Below, in pieces: positions 8,749 to 17,871 of a stretch of 64,000 nucleotides of DNA; the stretch's first letter is position 1, and every line of letters starts with the position of its first letter. Below the pieces are notes generated by a model, which saw only the letters and a program-made list of their open reading frames with translations, searched no databases and had not been told where the DNA came from. The DNA is from Bradyrhizobium sp. BR13661 (lineage in GTDB: Bacteria; Pseudomonadota; Alphaproteobacteria; Rhizobiales; Xanthobacteraceae): NCBI RefSeq assembly GCF_029892425.1, contig NZ_JARXWB010000037.1, positions 1 to 64,000 of the forward strand, in the 5' to 3' direction. Position numbers and translations under genes: made by a program.

Positions 8749-9519
8749 ATGATGTCTCGCCCTCTAAATCTGACCAGATTTCCGATTCTCGTTAAACGAC
8801 TAGCCTCGCTCCCAGAGGATCTTCGAATCTATGCCTTTGGAGATATTCATGGTCGATGCGATCTACTCGATAGATGTCTGTCGAAAGTTGACCGAGACTT
8901 GAGTGAACGTCCCACGCGTCACCAATTGCTGGTTTTTCTCGGAGACTATATCGATCGTGGATCCCAATCGCGAGAAACAGTAAGCCGGCTTGTCGAAACA
9001 GCGGCTAAGTATGAGTGCGTGTTCTTGAAGGGAAATCATGAGCACATCGCGATGCGCTCATTGACCGATTTATCTGTTATGCCAAATTGGTTGCGTCTCG
9101 GGGGGCTCGAGACCTTACAATCTTACGGTGTCACTCCCGTTATCAGTCCTGATCGGCGTGATGCTGTCGCGATTCAGATCGCTTTCCAGAATGCTCTGCC
9201 ATCGTCGCATTTTCGCTTCTTCGGGGGACTAAAAAATCAATTCGTCTGTCATGATATGTTTTTTGTACATGCGGGCATCCGACCAGCTATTGATCTGTCA
9301 GCACAGCGAGAAGAGGATCTGCTCTGGATCCGCGATGAATTTCTCCGTTCGAACCGCGACTTTGGCAAAATCGTTGTTCATGGTCACACGCCGACGGTTT
9401 GCGTCGACGTCCAGCCCAATAGAATAAACATCGACACAGGCGCATACAGTTCTGGCCGATTGACTTGCCTAGTACTAGAGCATGACCAGATATCGATTAT
9501 TGATACGGACACACCCTAA
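8749..9519 (+). CDS. PPP-type metallophosphoesterase (serine/threonine phosphatase-like)
   Basis: A 256-residue calcineurin-like phosphoesterase with every metal and catalytic motif of the bacterial PPP family: GDIHGR at 31-36, GDYIDRG at 65-71, GNHE at 95-98, a HAG and a late HGHTP. It likely dephosphorylates phosphoproteins or small phosphates in the cytoplasm. The ATG at 8749 gives the same N-terminal length as the paralogue at 45685-46434; a TTG at 8668 would add 27 unsupported residues. The last bases overlap the convergent glycosyltransferase gene by four. In this setting it could oppose the ExoP-type kinase, but that is inference; PPP enzymes mostly act on Ser/Thr phosphate. Confidence 0.85.
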   Translation: MMSRPLNLTRFPILVKRLASLPEDLRIYAFGDIHGRCDLLDRCLSKVDRDLSERPTRHQLLVFLGDYIDRGSQSRETVSRLVETAAKYECVFLKGNHEHIAMRSLTDLSVMPNWLRLGGLETLQSYGVTPVISPDRRDAVAIQIAFQNALPSSHFRFFGGLKNQFVCHDMFFVHAGIRPAIDLSAQREEDLLWIRDEFLRSNRDFGKIVVHGHTPTVCVDVQPNRINIDTGAYSSGRLTCLVLEHDQISIIDTDTP

Positions 9520-10628
9520 CTTGGGCGATGCGTAGAACGTCTGGTGCCAGTTACTTGATCTATGCTCATCCGCATTTTTTCCATGAAGAGTTCGCGGCTG
9601 AAGTTTCGAGCGTGAGCGGCGATTTTTTTAGAATCGACGTCTTGGTCTCGAAAGTCTTCTACCGCTGCAATTATTGCTTCCTCGGATTGTTGCGTAAAAA
9701 AGGCCCCTGATGTGCCCTCCACGATCGTTTCGAGTGCGCCTCCGCGCGCGTAAGCGAGTACTGGGCGTCCACTGGCCATTGCTTCGACGGGGACCATACC
9801 AAAATCCTCTTCGCCTGGGAAAATAAGGGCGCGGCATTTTGCATAGTGCTCTCGCAAAACGTCGAAGGGTTGCTGGCCGAGAACCGTCACTGTCGGGCCT
9901 GCGAGACGGCGAATTTCATTTAGCATTTCGCCTCCCCCAATGACTACGAGCTTGCGCCCCATCCTATTGAATGCGCGCACGGCTAAGTCGGGCCGCTTGT
10001 ACGAAACAAGCTCGCCCACCATCAAATAATAGTCCTCCAAGGAGCCAGCCGGCGCGATCGAAAATGCATCAATGTCTACCGGAGGGTAGATCACTTCAGA
10101 ATTGATCCCATAATATCTTTTAATTCGTGACGCTACTGCCTGCGAGTTCGCAATAAAACGATCCACTCGCACCGATGAGGAGACGTCCCAAAGCCGCAAG
10201 TAGTGCGCCAGCGGGGGCATCATCAAGCGGGTGATCAATCCAGCATTGGCTCTATAATCAGCGTACATATTCCAGATATAGCGCATTGGCGTATGGCAAT
10301 AGCAGATGTGGAAGGCGTCGGGTGCTGCTATCACTCCCTTGGCGGGGCCGGACTCACTGCTCAAGACCAAGTCGTAACCGCTCAAATCAAGCTGCTCGAG
10401 CGCAAGCGGCATTAAGGGGAGGTAAGTCTTGTACATCTTTGAGGCGCGCGGCAATGAGTTGATAAAAGTGGGAACAATCCTATGCCGACGAATTTTTTCT
10501 GAGACCATCTCGGGTACATATACATGGGTGAAGATATCGGCTTCGGGGTACATGTCACAGAGAGCTTCAACGACTTTCTCGCCTCCGCGCATGCCCACCA
10601 ACCAATAATGTACGATAGCAACCTTCAT
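9516..10628 (-). CDS. GT4-family glycosyltransferase
   Basis: A 370-residue GT-B fold enzyme of family 4. The N-terminus MKVAIVHYW with GGEKVVEALC is the usual acceptor-side strand and loop; the C-terminal donor domain shows the EX7E-type motif EDFGMVPVEAMASG (two Glu eight apart) and CRALIFPG before it. It adds one sugar from a nucleotide donor to the growing lipid-linked repeat at the cytoplasmic membrane; the resemblance is closest to mannosyl/glucosyl transferases of the GumH/AceC type, but the sugar cannot be assigned. The start is taken at the ATG 10628 rather than five codons earlier. Transcribed away from the divergent acyltransferase at 10964. Confidence 0.85.
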   Translation of the reverse strand: MKVAIVHYWLVGMRGGEKVVEALCDMYPEADIFTHVYVPEMVSEKIRRHRIVPTFINSLPRASKMYKTYLPLMPLALEQLDLSGYDLVLSSESGPAKGVIAAPDAFHICYCHTPMRYIWNMYADYRANAGLITRLMMPPLAHYLRLWDVSSSVRVDRFIANSQAVASRIKRYYGINSEVIYPPVDIDAFSIAPAGSLEDYYLMVGELVSYKRPDLAVRAFNRMGRKLVVIGGGEMLNEIRRLAGPTVTVLGQQPFDVLREHYAKCRALIFPGEEDFGMVPVEAMASGRPVLAYARGGALETIVEGTSGAFFTQQSEEAIIAAVEDFRDQDVDSKKIAAHARNFSRELFMEKMRMSIDQVTGTRRSTHRPS

Positions 10629-10643
10629 GCTGAGGCAATCCAA

Positions 10644-10963
10644 ATTGTAGGCAAACTGTTTTCTGAAGATTTCGCGTTCTAGATCTAAAACGCCAGATAC
10701 GATAGCTAGCTCGTCAATCTAGTGGAAAGATCGCTGGAATGCTTCGACGTCCTTCTAAAGTCTGCCGGTAAACTTAATTTCACATGTTCAAGCTTAACCG
10801 TCACTCTCAACAAGCGATGTGTTATGAGATTCTGAGTCCTGCCAGCGAAGTAGCACGGTCGTGAAGTCGTTCCGGCCCAATTTGACCGTCCGCGCCTCGA
10901 AAGCTATTCGTACATCATTCGCTAACTCGTCAATTTGTCTAGTTTCTCGTGTAGGTTAAATCC
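10644..10963. other. Divergent intergenic region
   Basis: About 320 bases without a gene between a minus-strand glycosyltransferase and a plus-strand acyltransferase. It must hold both promoters. I could not pick a convincing -35/-10 pair or operator. Confidence 0.4.
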
Positions 10964-12103
10964 ATGCTTGGCAGGGTGCAATCGATCGATCTGCTCAGGT
11001 GTGGTGCAATGAGCATGGTTATTGCGCAACACTGCGGGCTGCTTCCGAGTGGATGGACCGGAGTTTGGCTGTTCTATGTAATTTCCGGCTTTGTCATTTC
11101 TCGAAACCTCATTTGCGAAAAAGTCGAATTCAGGCCGCCGGTCTGGGCTCATTATAGTTCATTCGTTGTCCGGAGAGCGTTTCGGATCATTCCATTATAT
11201 GCGGCATACATCCTCCTCGGCCTTGTTGTTGTTTGGATCACCAAATGGCCCAGACCGTGGCAGGAGCTGCCTTATCTCTACACGTTCACCTACAACTGGC
11301 GGATGATCTTCACAGACGTTCCGCAGTTCCCAGGTTTCGGCCATCTTTGGACGATCAGCGTCGAGGAGCAATTTTACGTTCTTTTCCCGATTCTAATCCT
11401 GCTCTGCCAAAGAAAGCAGGCGATCTTAGGTCTGATGTTAATCGTCATCTCTGGACCCTTACTGAGATGGCTAATGGCAGGTCTCGTGGTGGCGTATCCA
11501 TGGACATCCGAAAAGATGGCGTTTAGCATCTATGCTTCATCCTGCGGGCACTTCGATGCGTTTGCGCTCGGGGCGATCCTCGCTTACTTTGAGGACGATA
11601 TTCGGTCGCACCCGAGCAGGTCCAACCGGATTGCCTTCTTTGCTTTTGCAAGTTTGATTTTTTACTTCGTCACGTATGTTCTAGTTAATGTCTCAAACGG
11701 GGCGAGCGGCATTGACGTTTTTCGAAACGTGTTTTCTGGTATTTTGTTTGGTGAAGGACGGGAAGTATTCGTCTACGCCGCAATAGACGTTGCGGCCGCA
11801 GCTTGCGTTATTGGTGCTATTTCAGGCTGGCGCGTGTTTAAAATAGTAGATCATCGCGCATTGGTTGCTGTTGGTCGAGCCTCTTATGGAGGCTATTTGT
11901 TTCACGCTTTGATAATCTTTGTCTCCGCCGAAGCCATAGGTACCGTTCCAGAACAAATGTCGCTGCCGGGGCGTCTGTCTCTCTTTCTATTCGTCTGGTG
12001 CTGTTCCGTCGCACTGGCACAAGCCTCCTACGCCACGTGGGAGCGCTCTTTGATCCGACTCGGACACAGCATAAGTTCTTCCTTGATGTCGAAGAAAAGC
12101 TAG
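10964..12103 (+). CDS. Membrane O-acyltransferase (acyltransferase-3 family)
   Basis: A 379-residue polytopic protein of the acyltransferase-3 family, with about ten hydrophobic helices. It has the N-terminal region SIDLLRCGAMSMVIAQH carrying the conserved Arg and His, then YVISGFVISRNL and the family motif GHLWTISVEEQFYVLFP. Such enzymes O-acetylate or otherwise acylate surface sugars at the inner membrane using cytoplasmic acyl-CoA. One of four in the window and the most distant from the other three in sequence. It stands alone in the plus direction among glycosyltransferases, so polysaccharide decoration is the likely role. Confidence 0.85.
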   Translation: MLGRVQSIDLLRCGAMSMVIAQHCGLLPSGWTGVWLFYVISGFVISRNLICEKVEFRPPVWAHYSSFVVRRAFRIIPLYAAYILLGLVVVWITKWPRPWQELPYLYTFTYNWRMIFTDVPQFPGFGHLWTISVEEQFYVLFPILILLCQRKQAILGLMLIVISGPLLRWLMAGLVVAYPWTSEKMAFSIYASSCGHFDAFALGAILAYFEDDIRSHPSRSNRIAFFAFASLIFYFVTYVLVNVSNGASGIDVFRNVFSGILFGEGREVFVYAAIDVAAAACVIGAISGWRVFKIVDHRALVAVGRASYGGYLFHALIIFVSAEAIGTVPEQMSLPGRLSLFLFVWCCSVALAQASYATWERSLIRLGHSISSSLMSKKS

Positions 12104-12991
12104 AACAATTCTATGACCGTGCTCTTATGCTAATTGCTAAGTCGCCCACGTGAGCGTGGACACAAGCTCGCTCCTCACTTGGGTGAGGATATGTATCAAC
12201 AACGGATTGCGGCAATCTGCCGCGGGAGGCTTTGCGGTTCCAGGGATGTCCATGACTGACTGAGCGCTCGCCGCGTACTAGAAGATGCCCGGTCAATCAT
12301 AAACTCGGTCTGCGATTGCGCAGAAAAGTGCCTAAGTGCTGGATTGAAACCAAGCTGCGATACAAATGGCGAGCAGGATCTTGCACCAGCGAGACTCAGG
12401 TGAAAACCCAGAGCAATGGACCTTGCTGACATCAGCTAGCCATCCGAATTGACTCAGCAGCTTTGCCGTATGCCGCGCAAAATCTACGAAGACCGCGGCT
12501 TAGCTCTACAGATTAGTCCGGCGCCATATCAAAGCACTTTGATCAGTATGCCAGCGACCACTGTTGCGAACACACGTTGGAAAGGGCCTCGCTTCAAACC
12601 CTCTCGCGCCCGCAATCCCGAACCCTGGATGCGATTGGCCATATGAGTGTGCCCGGACACGATTCAGATTTTTGCCGACGCTGCGATTAGGATAATCGGC
12701 CTTTAGCGGAGCTGACACCCCAGAAACCGCGGTCAGTCAAGGCGCCATCCGCGGTCACTCGATGAGTCCTGTCCGCGACAATGCCCGTACAGCGCTATCG
12801 TCGGTAAAGCCGTTGGCCAGCGCTGGCGGCCGATGTCACCACCGGCGGCGCGCAGTAGAGTGCGTTCCATGAAAGCCCAACGGATGTAGATATCTTGACC
12901 GAAGCACCCGCGGACGCATCTGTGCACGCCAAACAAACCAAGATAAAACGATAAGATCGTGATCCAGGAAACATATGAGAGGCAATCAACG
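12104..12991. other. Long gap without a recognisable gene
   Basis: About 890 bases between the acyltransferase and the secreted glycosidase. Short open frames on both strands lack family resemblance, ribosome sites or consistent codon use. It presumably includes the glycosidase promoter; otherwise I see only decayed sequence. Confidence 0.4.
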
Positions 12992-14314
12992 ATGCGAGCG
13001 CCTTTGCCGATCGGGGCTGGAATTTTGGTTTTGATGTCCTTGGCAGCCTATCTATTTAACCCTTTCAATACGAGGGTCGCAGACGCAGAGCCTAGGTCTT
13101 TGGGGCCGGCCATCAGCTGCAGTAATTTTTTGAATTCTCTGGGCGTCAATACGCACGTCAGCCAAGGCTATAATCCAGGTTCATATGTTTTGCCGTTGCG
13201 ATATCTCGGGGTTCGAAATATCCGTGACAGCGGGCTCAATCTACCAGGTCTTATGTTGCTGCATAATCAAACTGGCGTTCGAATAGACTTGCTCGGCTTC
13301 GATGTGACTAACCTGATCGCGGCGGCCAAAATTCTGGCTCGGGCCGGCGCTTTGCTTTCCATTGAAGGGCCAAACGAGCCCAACAATTTTCCGATAACTT
13401 ATGGTGGGGTGCAAGGAGGTGGAACGTCCATGAGCTGGCTACCTGTGGCCAACCTGCAGCGGGATATTTTTGCTGCGGTCAAGCAAGACCCAGAGCTTCA
13501 AAAATATCCCGTCTTTCACGTATCCGAAGGGGGCGCGGAAACGGACAATGTCGGATTGCAATTTCTTGCTATTCCTAAGGGCGCCACAACTTTGCTCCCT
13601 GCAGGGACTGAGTTTGCGGATTATGCAAACGTGCACAATTATGTAAGTGCCAACGGAGTGCTAGAGGATAACCAAGCTTGGCAGGCTGCTGATCCAACCC
13701 TTAATAGTCGATGGGATGGCTTGTTCGGTGAGTACGGGGTTACGTGGAAAAAGCGCTATCAGGGATATTCTCGGGCTGATTTGCTTACTCTGCCTCGAGT
13801 GACGACAGAGACCGGCTGGGATGCTCCCGACCCAACAAGCGAGGATGTTCAGGGCAAGACGCTCGTAAACACCTATCTTGCACAGTTTAAGCGCGGCTGG
13901 AGCTATACATTTATCTATCAGCTAGGCGAGGGCGAGGGCGGTGGCGGTAGCCAAGGGCTATTTCATGCCAACTGGACACCAAAGCTTGCCGCCAAATACA
14001 TCCACAATCTGACTTCGATATTGGCTGACGATAGCGATGTCCTAAATCCGCAGACGCTGGACTATGTCCTTGTGAATGCATCGTCAACCGTGCATGATTT
14101 GCTACTACAGAAGAGCGGTGGTATTTTTGAGTTGGTTGTATGGGGTGAGAGCGTTGCTACGTCTGCTGACGTAACAATCAATTTCGGAAAGAAACACGCC
14201 AAGGTTCGGCTCTTTGACACCACCATCTCGAGCGCTCCAATAAACTCCTGGGCGGATGTCGCTAGCGTAACTCTGCCCATCGGAGATCATGCCATGGTCA
14301 TCGAAATCCAATGA
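12992..14314 (+). CDS. Secreted glycoside hydrolase, clan GH-A-like (GH39/GH5 type)
   Basis: A 440-residue protein with an N-terminal signal or anchor (residues 8-23). The body is a TIM-barrel glycosidase: SIEGPNEPNNF places the acid/base Glu129 in the classic NEP motif, and TTETGW places the nucleophile Glu263 at strand seven; HNY lies between them as in clan GH-A. A small beta-rich domain follows from about residue 345 (LVVWGE). The ATG at 12992 has GAGAGG about eight bases upstream; an in-frame GTG at 12959 is less likely. It may trim or release the polysaccharide made by neighbouring genes in the periplasm or outside the cell. The substrate is unknown. Confidence 0.75.
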   Translation: MRAPLPIGAGILVLMSLAAYLFNPFNTRVADAEPRSLGPAISCSNFLNSLGVNTHVSQGYNPGSYVLPLRYLGVRNIRDSGLNLPGLMLLHNQTGVRIDLLGFDVTNLIAAAKILARAGALLSIEGPNEPNNFPITYGGVQGGGTSMSWLPVANLQRDIFAAVKQDPELQKYPVFHVSEGGAETDNVGLQFLAIPKGATTLLPAGTEFADYANVHNYVSANGVLEDNQAWQAADPTLNSRWDGLFGEYGVTWKKRYQGYSRADLLTLPRVTTETGWDAPDPTSEDVQGKTLVNTYLAQFKRGWSYTFIYQLGEGEGGGGSQGLFHANWTPKLAAKYIHNLTSILADDSDVLNPQTLDYVLVNASSTVHDLLLQKSGGIFELVVWGESVATSADVTINFGKKHAKVRLFDTTISSAPINSWADVASVTLPIGDHAMVIEIQ

Positions 14315-14340
14315 CCGCATCGACGCCACCAGCAGAGCGC

Positions 14341-15486
14341 CTATCTCTTCTGAGCGAAATCGAGTTCGTCATCCAATAGAGTTTTCCATGACTTGCGAAA
14401 ATTCTCGATTGAAAACTGACGCTGATGATCACGAATGTTAGTCAACCGGGCTTCTCTCTCGCTTGGTTCCATTGCGATAGCCTCGCGCAATACTTTTGCG
14501 ATATCATCCACAGAGTGAGGATCAACTAAGAGTCCTGATGGCCCTACAATCTCTTCAAGAACGGTACCTTTGCTGACAATTGGGAGTAAATTTGCACTCG
14601 GTGCTTCAAGCGCGGGCACACCGAAGCCCTCCACAAGACTGGGAAATAATAGGACGCTCGCGTCGGCGTAAAGTCCCGCTAATGCAGAATCGTCGACGTA
14701 ACCCAAGTGCGATACGTTTTCCGTTGCCGCAATAACCGGAAGTAGATCAGCAGATAGGTTGCCTCGAGGCCCAGCAATGACAAGTTCATAGTCATTGGCA
14801 GCAAGTTCGCTTGCTTCAAAAGCTGCGATCGCCGCGCGAAAATTTTTCCGTCTTTCCAGTCCGCCCACCATCAGAACGAACGGCTTTTCCCGCCCAGAGC
14901 TCGGCAAAGTGACTGATAGGGAAGATCTGTGATAAAGAGGAATGACCCTAGTAAATCTATAACGCCCTGGATACCGCTCCAAATATGCACGTCTTGTAAA
15001 ATCACTAACAAAAACGATACCGGGGCCGGAAACCTGAATTCGTTTGTATGCGCGATCATAAACTTCTCCAGCTGTTGGATCATAATATTCCGGGTTAGTC
15101 ACTGGTGCGATGTCGTGGCAGAGCACAATATCCTCGGGACTAAGGTCCGTCTTGAGCGAAAAAATCGGATCAATGAAAAGGACCTTGGTCCTTCGTGGCC
15201 AATACGACGAGACATCGGACGAAAGGTCCTTGAAAGCAGCCCTAAATAGTAGCTTCCCAATGATAGAGCGCATATTTCCGTGCCTGAACTCAATCGGACT
15301 ATTTAGCACAGCTCGCCAATAACGAACTGACCTATTGGTCGCTGTCCGACTGATCTCCGTTCCGATGTCATAAACGGCTGTGCGGTTTCCCAGGTTCATC
15401 GTAAGATCGATCATTAGCGGTGGGAGCAACCTGATCTCCTTCTTTACCAAACTCATGTATGCAACCAGATTTCGTTGAAAATTCAT
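14341..15486 (-). CDS. GT4-family glycosyltransferase
   Basis: A GT-B fold glycosyltransferase of family 4. The donor domain shows KPFVLMVGGLERRKN (the loop at the domain junction with the conserved Arg-Lys) and later SLVEGFGVPALEAPSAN with the Glu pair. An acceptor-side motif IVLCHDIAPV resembles the HD loop in rhizobial and mannosyl-type enzymes. The start is uncertain: the frame opens with a TTG at 15555, the first ATG is at 15486 and no ribosome site favours either. It is divergent from the GT2 gene at 15615 and convergent with the glycosidase, so it is probably its own transcript. The sugar cannot be assigned. Confidence 0.8.
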   Translation of the reverse strand: MNFQRNLVAYMSLVKKEIRLLPPLMIDLTMNLGNRTAVYDIGTEISRTATNRSVRYWRAVLNSPIEFRHGNMRSIIGKLLFRAAFKDLSSDVSSYWPRRTKVLFIDPIFSLKTDLSPEDIVLCHDIAPVTNPEYYDPTAGEVYDRAYKRIQVSGPGIVFVSDFTRRAYLERYPGRYRFTRVIPLYHRSSLSVTLPSSGREKPFVLMVGGLERRKNFRAAIAAFEASELAANDYELVIAGPRGNLSADLLPVIAATENVSHLGYVDDSALAGLYADASVLLFPSLVEGFGVPALEAPSANLLPIVSKGTVLEEIVGPSGLLVDPHSVDDIAKVLREAIAMEPSEREARLTNIRDHQRQFSIENFRKSWKTLLDDELDFAQKR

Positions 15487-15614
15487 TCTCGTCGTGGTCA
15501 AAATCCAAGGCCGATTGAATTTGAGGCCAAACCCGCCGATGAACGTCCTCTTCAAAGCTAGATCATGCGTTAAGAGTCAAATTGCGGGCTGCTGAAATAG
15601 TCAAGGGTGATTTG

Positions 15615-16712
15615 ATGAGTTTACAATTATTGCACGGAACTGAACTGCCGCCGGCAGGTGAAGGCATTCCGCTGATTTGCCCAATTCGTAATGAAATCCG
15701 CTTGTTGCCTGCCTTTTTACGGCACCATCGAAAGCTAGGTGTATCCGAGTTCATATTTATCGATAATAACTCCTCAGACGAAAGCAGGGACTACCTCCTT
15801 AGTCAGCCAGACTGCCGGGTCTTCCTTGCTACGGGGAGCTACCGCGAGTCCGGCTATGGTGTGGCGTGGATTAACGAAGTCATTGACCGGCTCAAAATAC
15901 GGGGCTGGCTCGTGTACCTGGATGTCGACGAGCACCTGGTTTATCCGGCCATGGAAGAGCTCTCCATCAAGCAGTACTGCGAATCGCTGACCGCCGAGGG
16001 GTTCGATTGCGTAAACGCGGTAATGATCGATATGTATCCGCAGACAAGCTTTCTTGATCTTACGTTTGAAGCGGACGAGAATTTGAGCGATGTTATGGGA
16101 TGGTTTGATGCCGATTACGTTTTCAGGGATTGGCCGCGACGGTTCTGGGACAAGGAAAAAGCATTTAGGCTTCAGGTTATTGGTGGCCCGCGTTGTCGAT
16201 TGCTTTCTAACCTCGATGCGGAAGCGCGGCATGGAGCTGTATTTTATACTCTCGCCAATCAAGTAGATCGTGTCGTTGATCTGGTGCCGCAGTCGCTAAT
16301 TCCATTGCTCGCCAAAGTGGCGCCTCGTGAAATGCCGGCGTTACAAAAGCGCCCGCTTAATTTTGTGAAGGCGGGATTTAGATACCTGAATTCACACGCT
16401 GGCACCAACAAGAACTATGCCACGGACATGACAGCGCTTTTGCACTTCAAGTTTTGTGGAGAATTGCAGCGCCGTTTTGAGATGAAAAAAGAAGGCAATC
16501 ACTATCGGCGCGGCTTGAGCTACATCCAGCTTGAAGACGCGATCGAAGCTTGGCCTGGATCGAGCTTGCACTATGATGGCAGTTGCCAATTTCGATCGTC
16601 GCAGGATTTACTGAAGGTTGGTCTGATCGGAAAAGCCGCGAGCGAAGTATGGACGCATTCACGGATAAAGGCCGTGAGAACGTCACTCAAGGGTGCGCGC
16701 GTTATCTCTTGA
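15615..16712 (+). CDS. GT2-like glycosyltransferase (GT92/PF13704 type)
   Basis: A 365-residue protein with the glycosyl-transferase-2-like fold: CPIRNEIRLLPAFLRHHRKLG at the start of the nucleotide-binding domain, FIFIDNNSSDES, and YLDVDEHLVYP, the DxD-type metal-binding motif. The sequence belongs to the group that acts on extended chains and lacks membrane helices. The ATG at 15615 is chosen over a TTG at 15582 because AAGGGTGA lies about six bases upstream. It ends inside the last codons of the convergent acyltransferase (11-base overlap). The acceptor and sugar are unknown. Confidence 0.75.
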   Translation: MSLQLLHGTELPPAGEGIPLICPIRNEIRLLPAFLRHHRKLGVSEFIFIDNNSSDESRDYLLSQPDCRVFLATGSYRESGYGVAWINEVIDRLKIRGWLVYLDVDEHLVYPAMEELSIKQYCESLTAEGFDCVNAVMIDMYPQTSFLDLTFEADENLSDVMGWFDADYVFRDWPRRFWDKEKAFRLQVIGGPRCRLLSNLDAEARHGAVFYTLANQVDRVVDLVPQSLIPLLAKVAPREMPALQKRPLNFVKAGFRYLNSHAGTNKNYATDMTALLHFKFCGELQRRFEMKKEGNHYRRGLSYIQLEDAIEAWPGSSLHYDGSCQFRSSQDLLKVGLIGKAASEVWTHSRIKAVRTSLKGARVIS

Positions 16713-17871
16713 CAGCCCAGCCAATTCGCCGCGGTCGTTTTGCGAGTTGTCGCAATGAATTTTGCATCGGTAGTTCGAAGTACTTAAACGCCGCCGCAGA
16801 AAGAGCGATCAGTACGGCGAAGAATAAAACGAAAAGGGCTCGAGATTTGATGAACTCCAATGAGAGGTAGTTCAGGAAAAAAAATACTGCGATTGTCAAT
16901 TGAATCGGGAAATGCAGGAGATAGCTCGAATACGAAATGTTTCCGAGCCAAGCCAAGCGCAGATATTTTGAGTCAAATAATGATTCATGTAGTGAAAAAG
17001 TAAGTACGGTCATTGGAAATAAAATCGCCGTTACCGAGAGTGTCGGTATCAAGTGTCGACCGAACGTCAGGCGATTGACTAAAGCATCACCTAGGCTGGC
17101 GTCATATACGACGGCAATTGCGTACATCCAACCGACTAGTGTGGTTGCGAGTGCGGCTAAGAACCACAGACGTGGATGACTCGATTTCATTACGCGTGTG
17201 TAGAGCCGATAGATGGCGCCGCCTCCAAAAAATCCGATGAGACCTTGTGCTAGCGAATCGTTGAGGGTGAAGAAAAACAACCCGATAAGAGCCGCCAGCA
17301 GTGCTCCAGCGATGCCCGAGATGAGGCCAAATCTCGCAAACAAGAAAAATAGTGCGTACATTGCTATTTCGATGGTCAGTGACCATGCTGGCCCATTGAA
17401 TGCAGCTTGATCGTTTGTCAATTGTACGAAACCTAAGCTGCCAACGAAGTGCAGCGGGTCATTCGCGGGATAAACAAAGTATTGGGTTGTTAAATTTACG
17501 AAAACCAATTGAAGCCCGGCAACGAGCAACAAGGTTGCGAAGTGCAAAGGATAGAGCCGACTGAACCGCAATAGAAAAAAATGTCCCCCGGTGATCGTTC
17601 CTTCGCAAATTTTGCGCTCGTAGAGATGAAAAAATATAAAGCCTGAAATCAGAAAAAACATGGGCACCGCTAAGTACCCGTGATCATAAGCGACCTTCAA
17701 AAGGAAGTAAAAAGGCTCGCTCGCTCGATCGATGACGAAGCTCGGCGACATGATGAGATCGCGCGTACCTAGCAGCCACATATGTTGCCAGTGCCAAACG
17801 ACAACTGCCAAAGCAGAGATGCCGCGAAGGCAGTCCAATGACCCGAACCTGGCCTCTCTTTCAGGTCGCAT
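16702..17871 (-). CDS. Membrane O-acyltransferase (acyltransferase-3 family)
   Basis: A 389-residue polytopic acyltransferase-3 protein. The start LDCLRGISALAVVVWHWQH carries the conserved Arg and His, FFLISGFIFFHLYER follows, and AWSLTIEIAMYALFF corresponds to the family's SLxxE motif. It ends in a basic tail (LAKRPRRIGWAVKR). The first 11 bases overlap the end of the upstream acyltransferase gene at 17861, so the two are co-transcribed and coupled. The pair probably adds acyl groups to different positions of the same glycan. Confidence 0.85.
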   Translation of the reverse strand: MRPEREARFGSLDCLRGISALAVVVWHWQHMWLLGTRDLIMSPSFVIDRASEPFYFLLKVAYDHGYLAVPMFFLISGFIFFHLYERKICEGTITGGHFFLLRFSRLYPLHFATLLLVAGLQLVFVNLTTQYFVYPANDPLHFVGSLGFVQLTNDQAAFNGPAWSLTIEIAMYALFFLFARFGLISGIAGALLAALIGLFFFTLNDSLAQGLIGFFGGGAIYRLYTRVMKSSHPRLWFLAALATTLVGWMYAIAVVYDASLGDALVNRLTFGRHLIPTLSVTAILFPMTVLTFSLHESLFDSKYLRLAWLGNISYSSYLLHFPIQLTIAVFFFLNYLSLEFIKSRALFVLFFAVLIALSAAAFKYFELPMQNSLRQLAKRPRRIGWAVKR

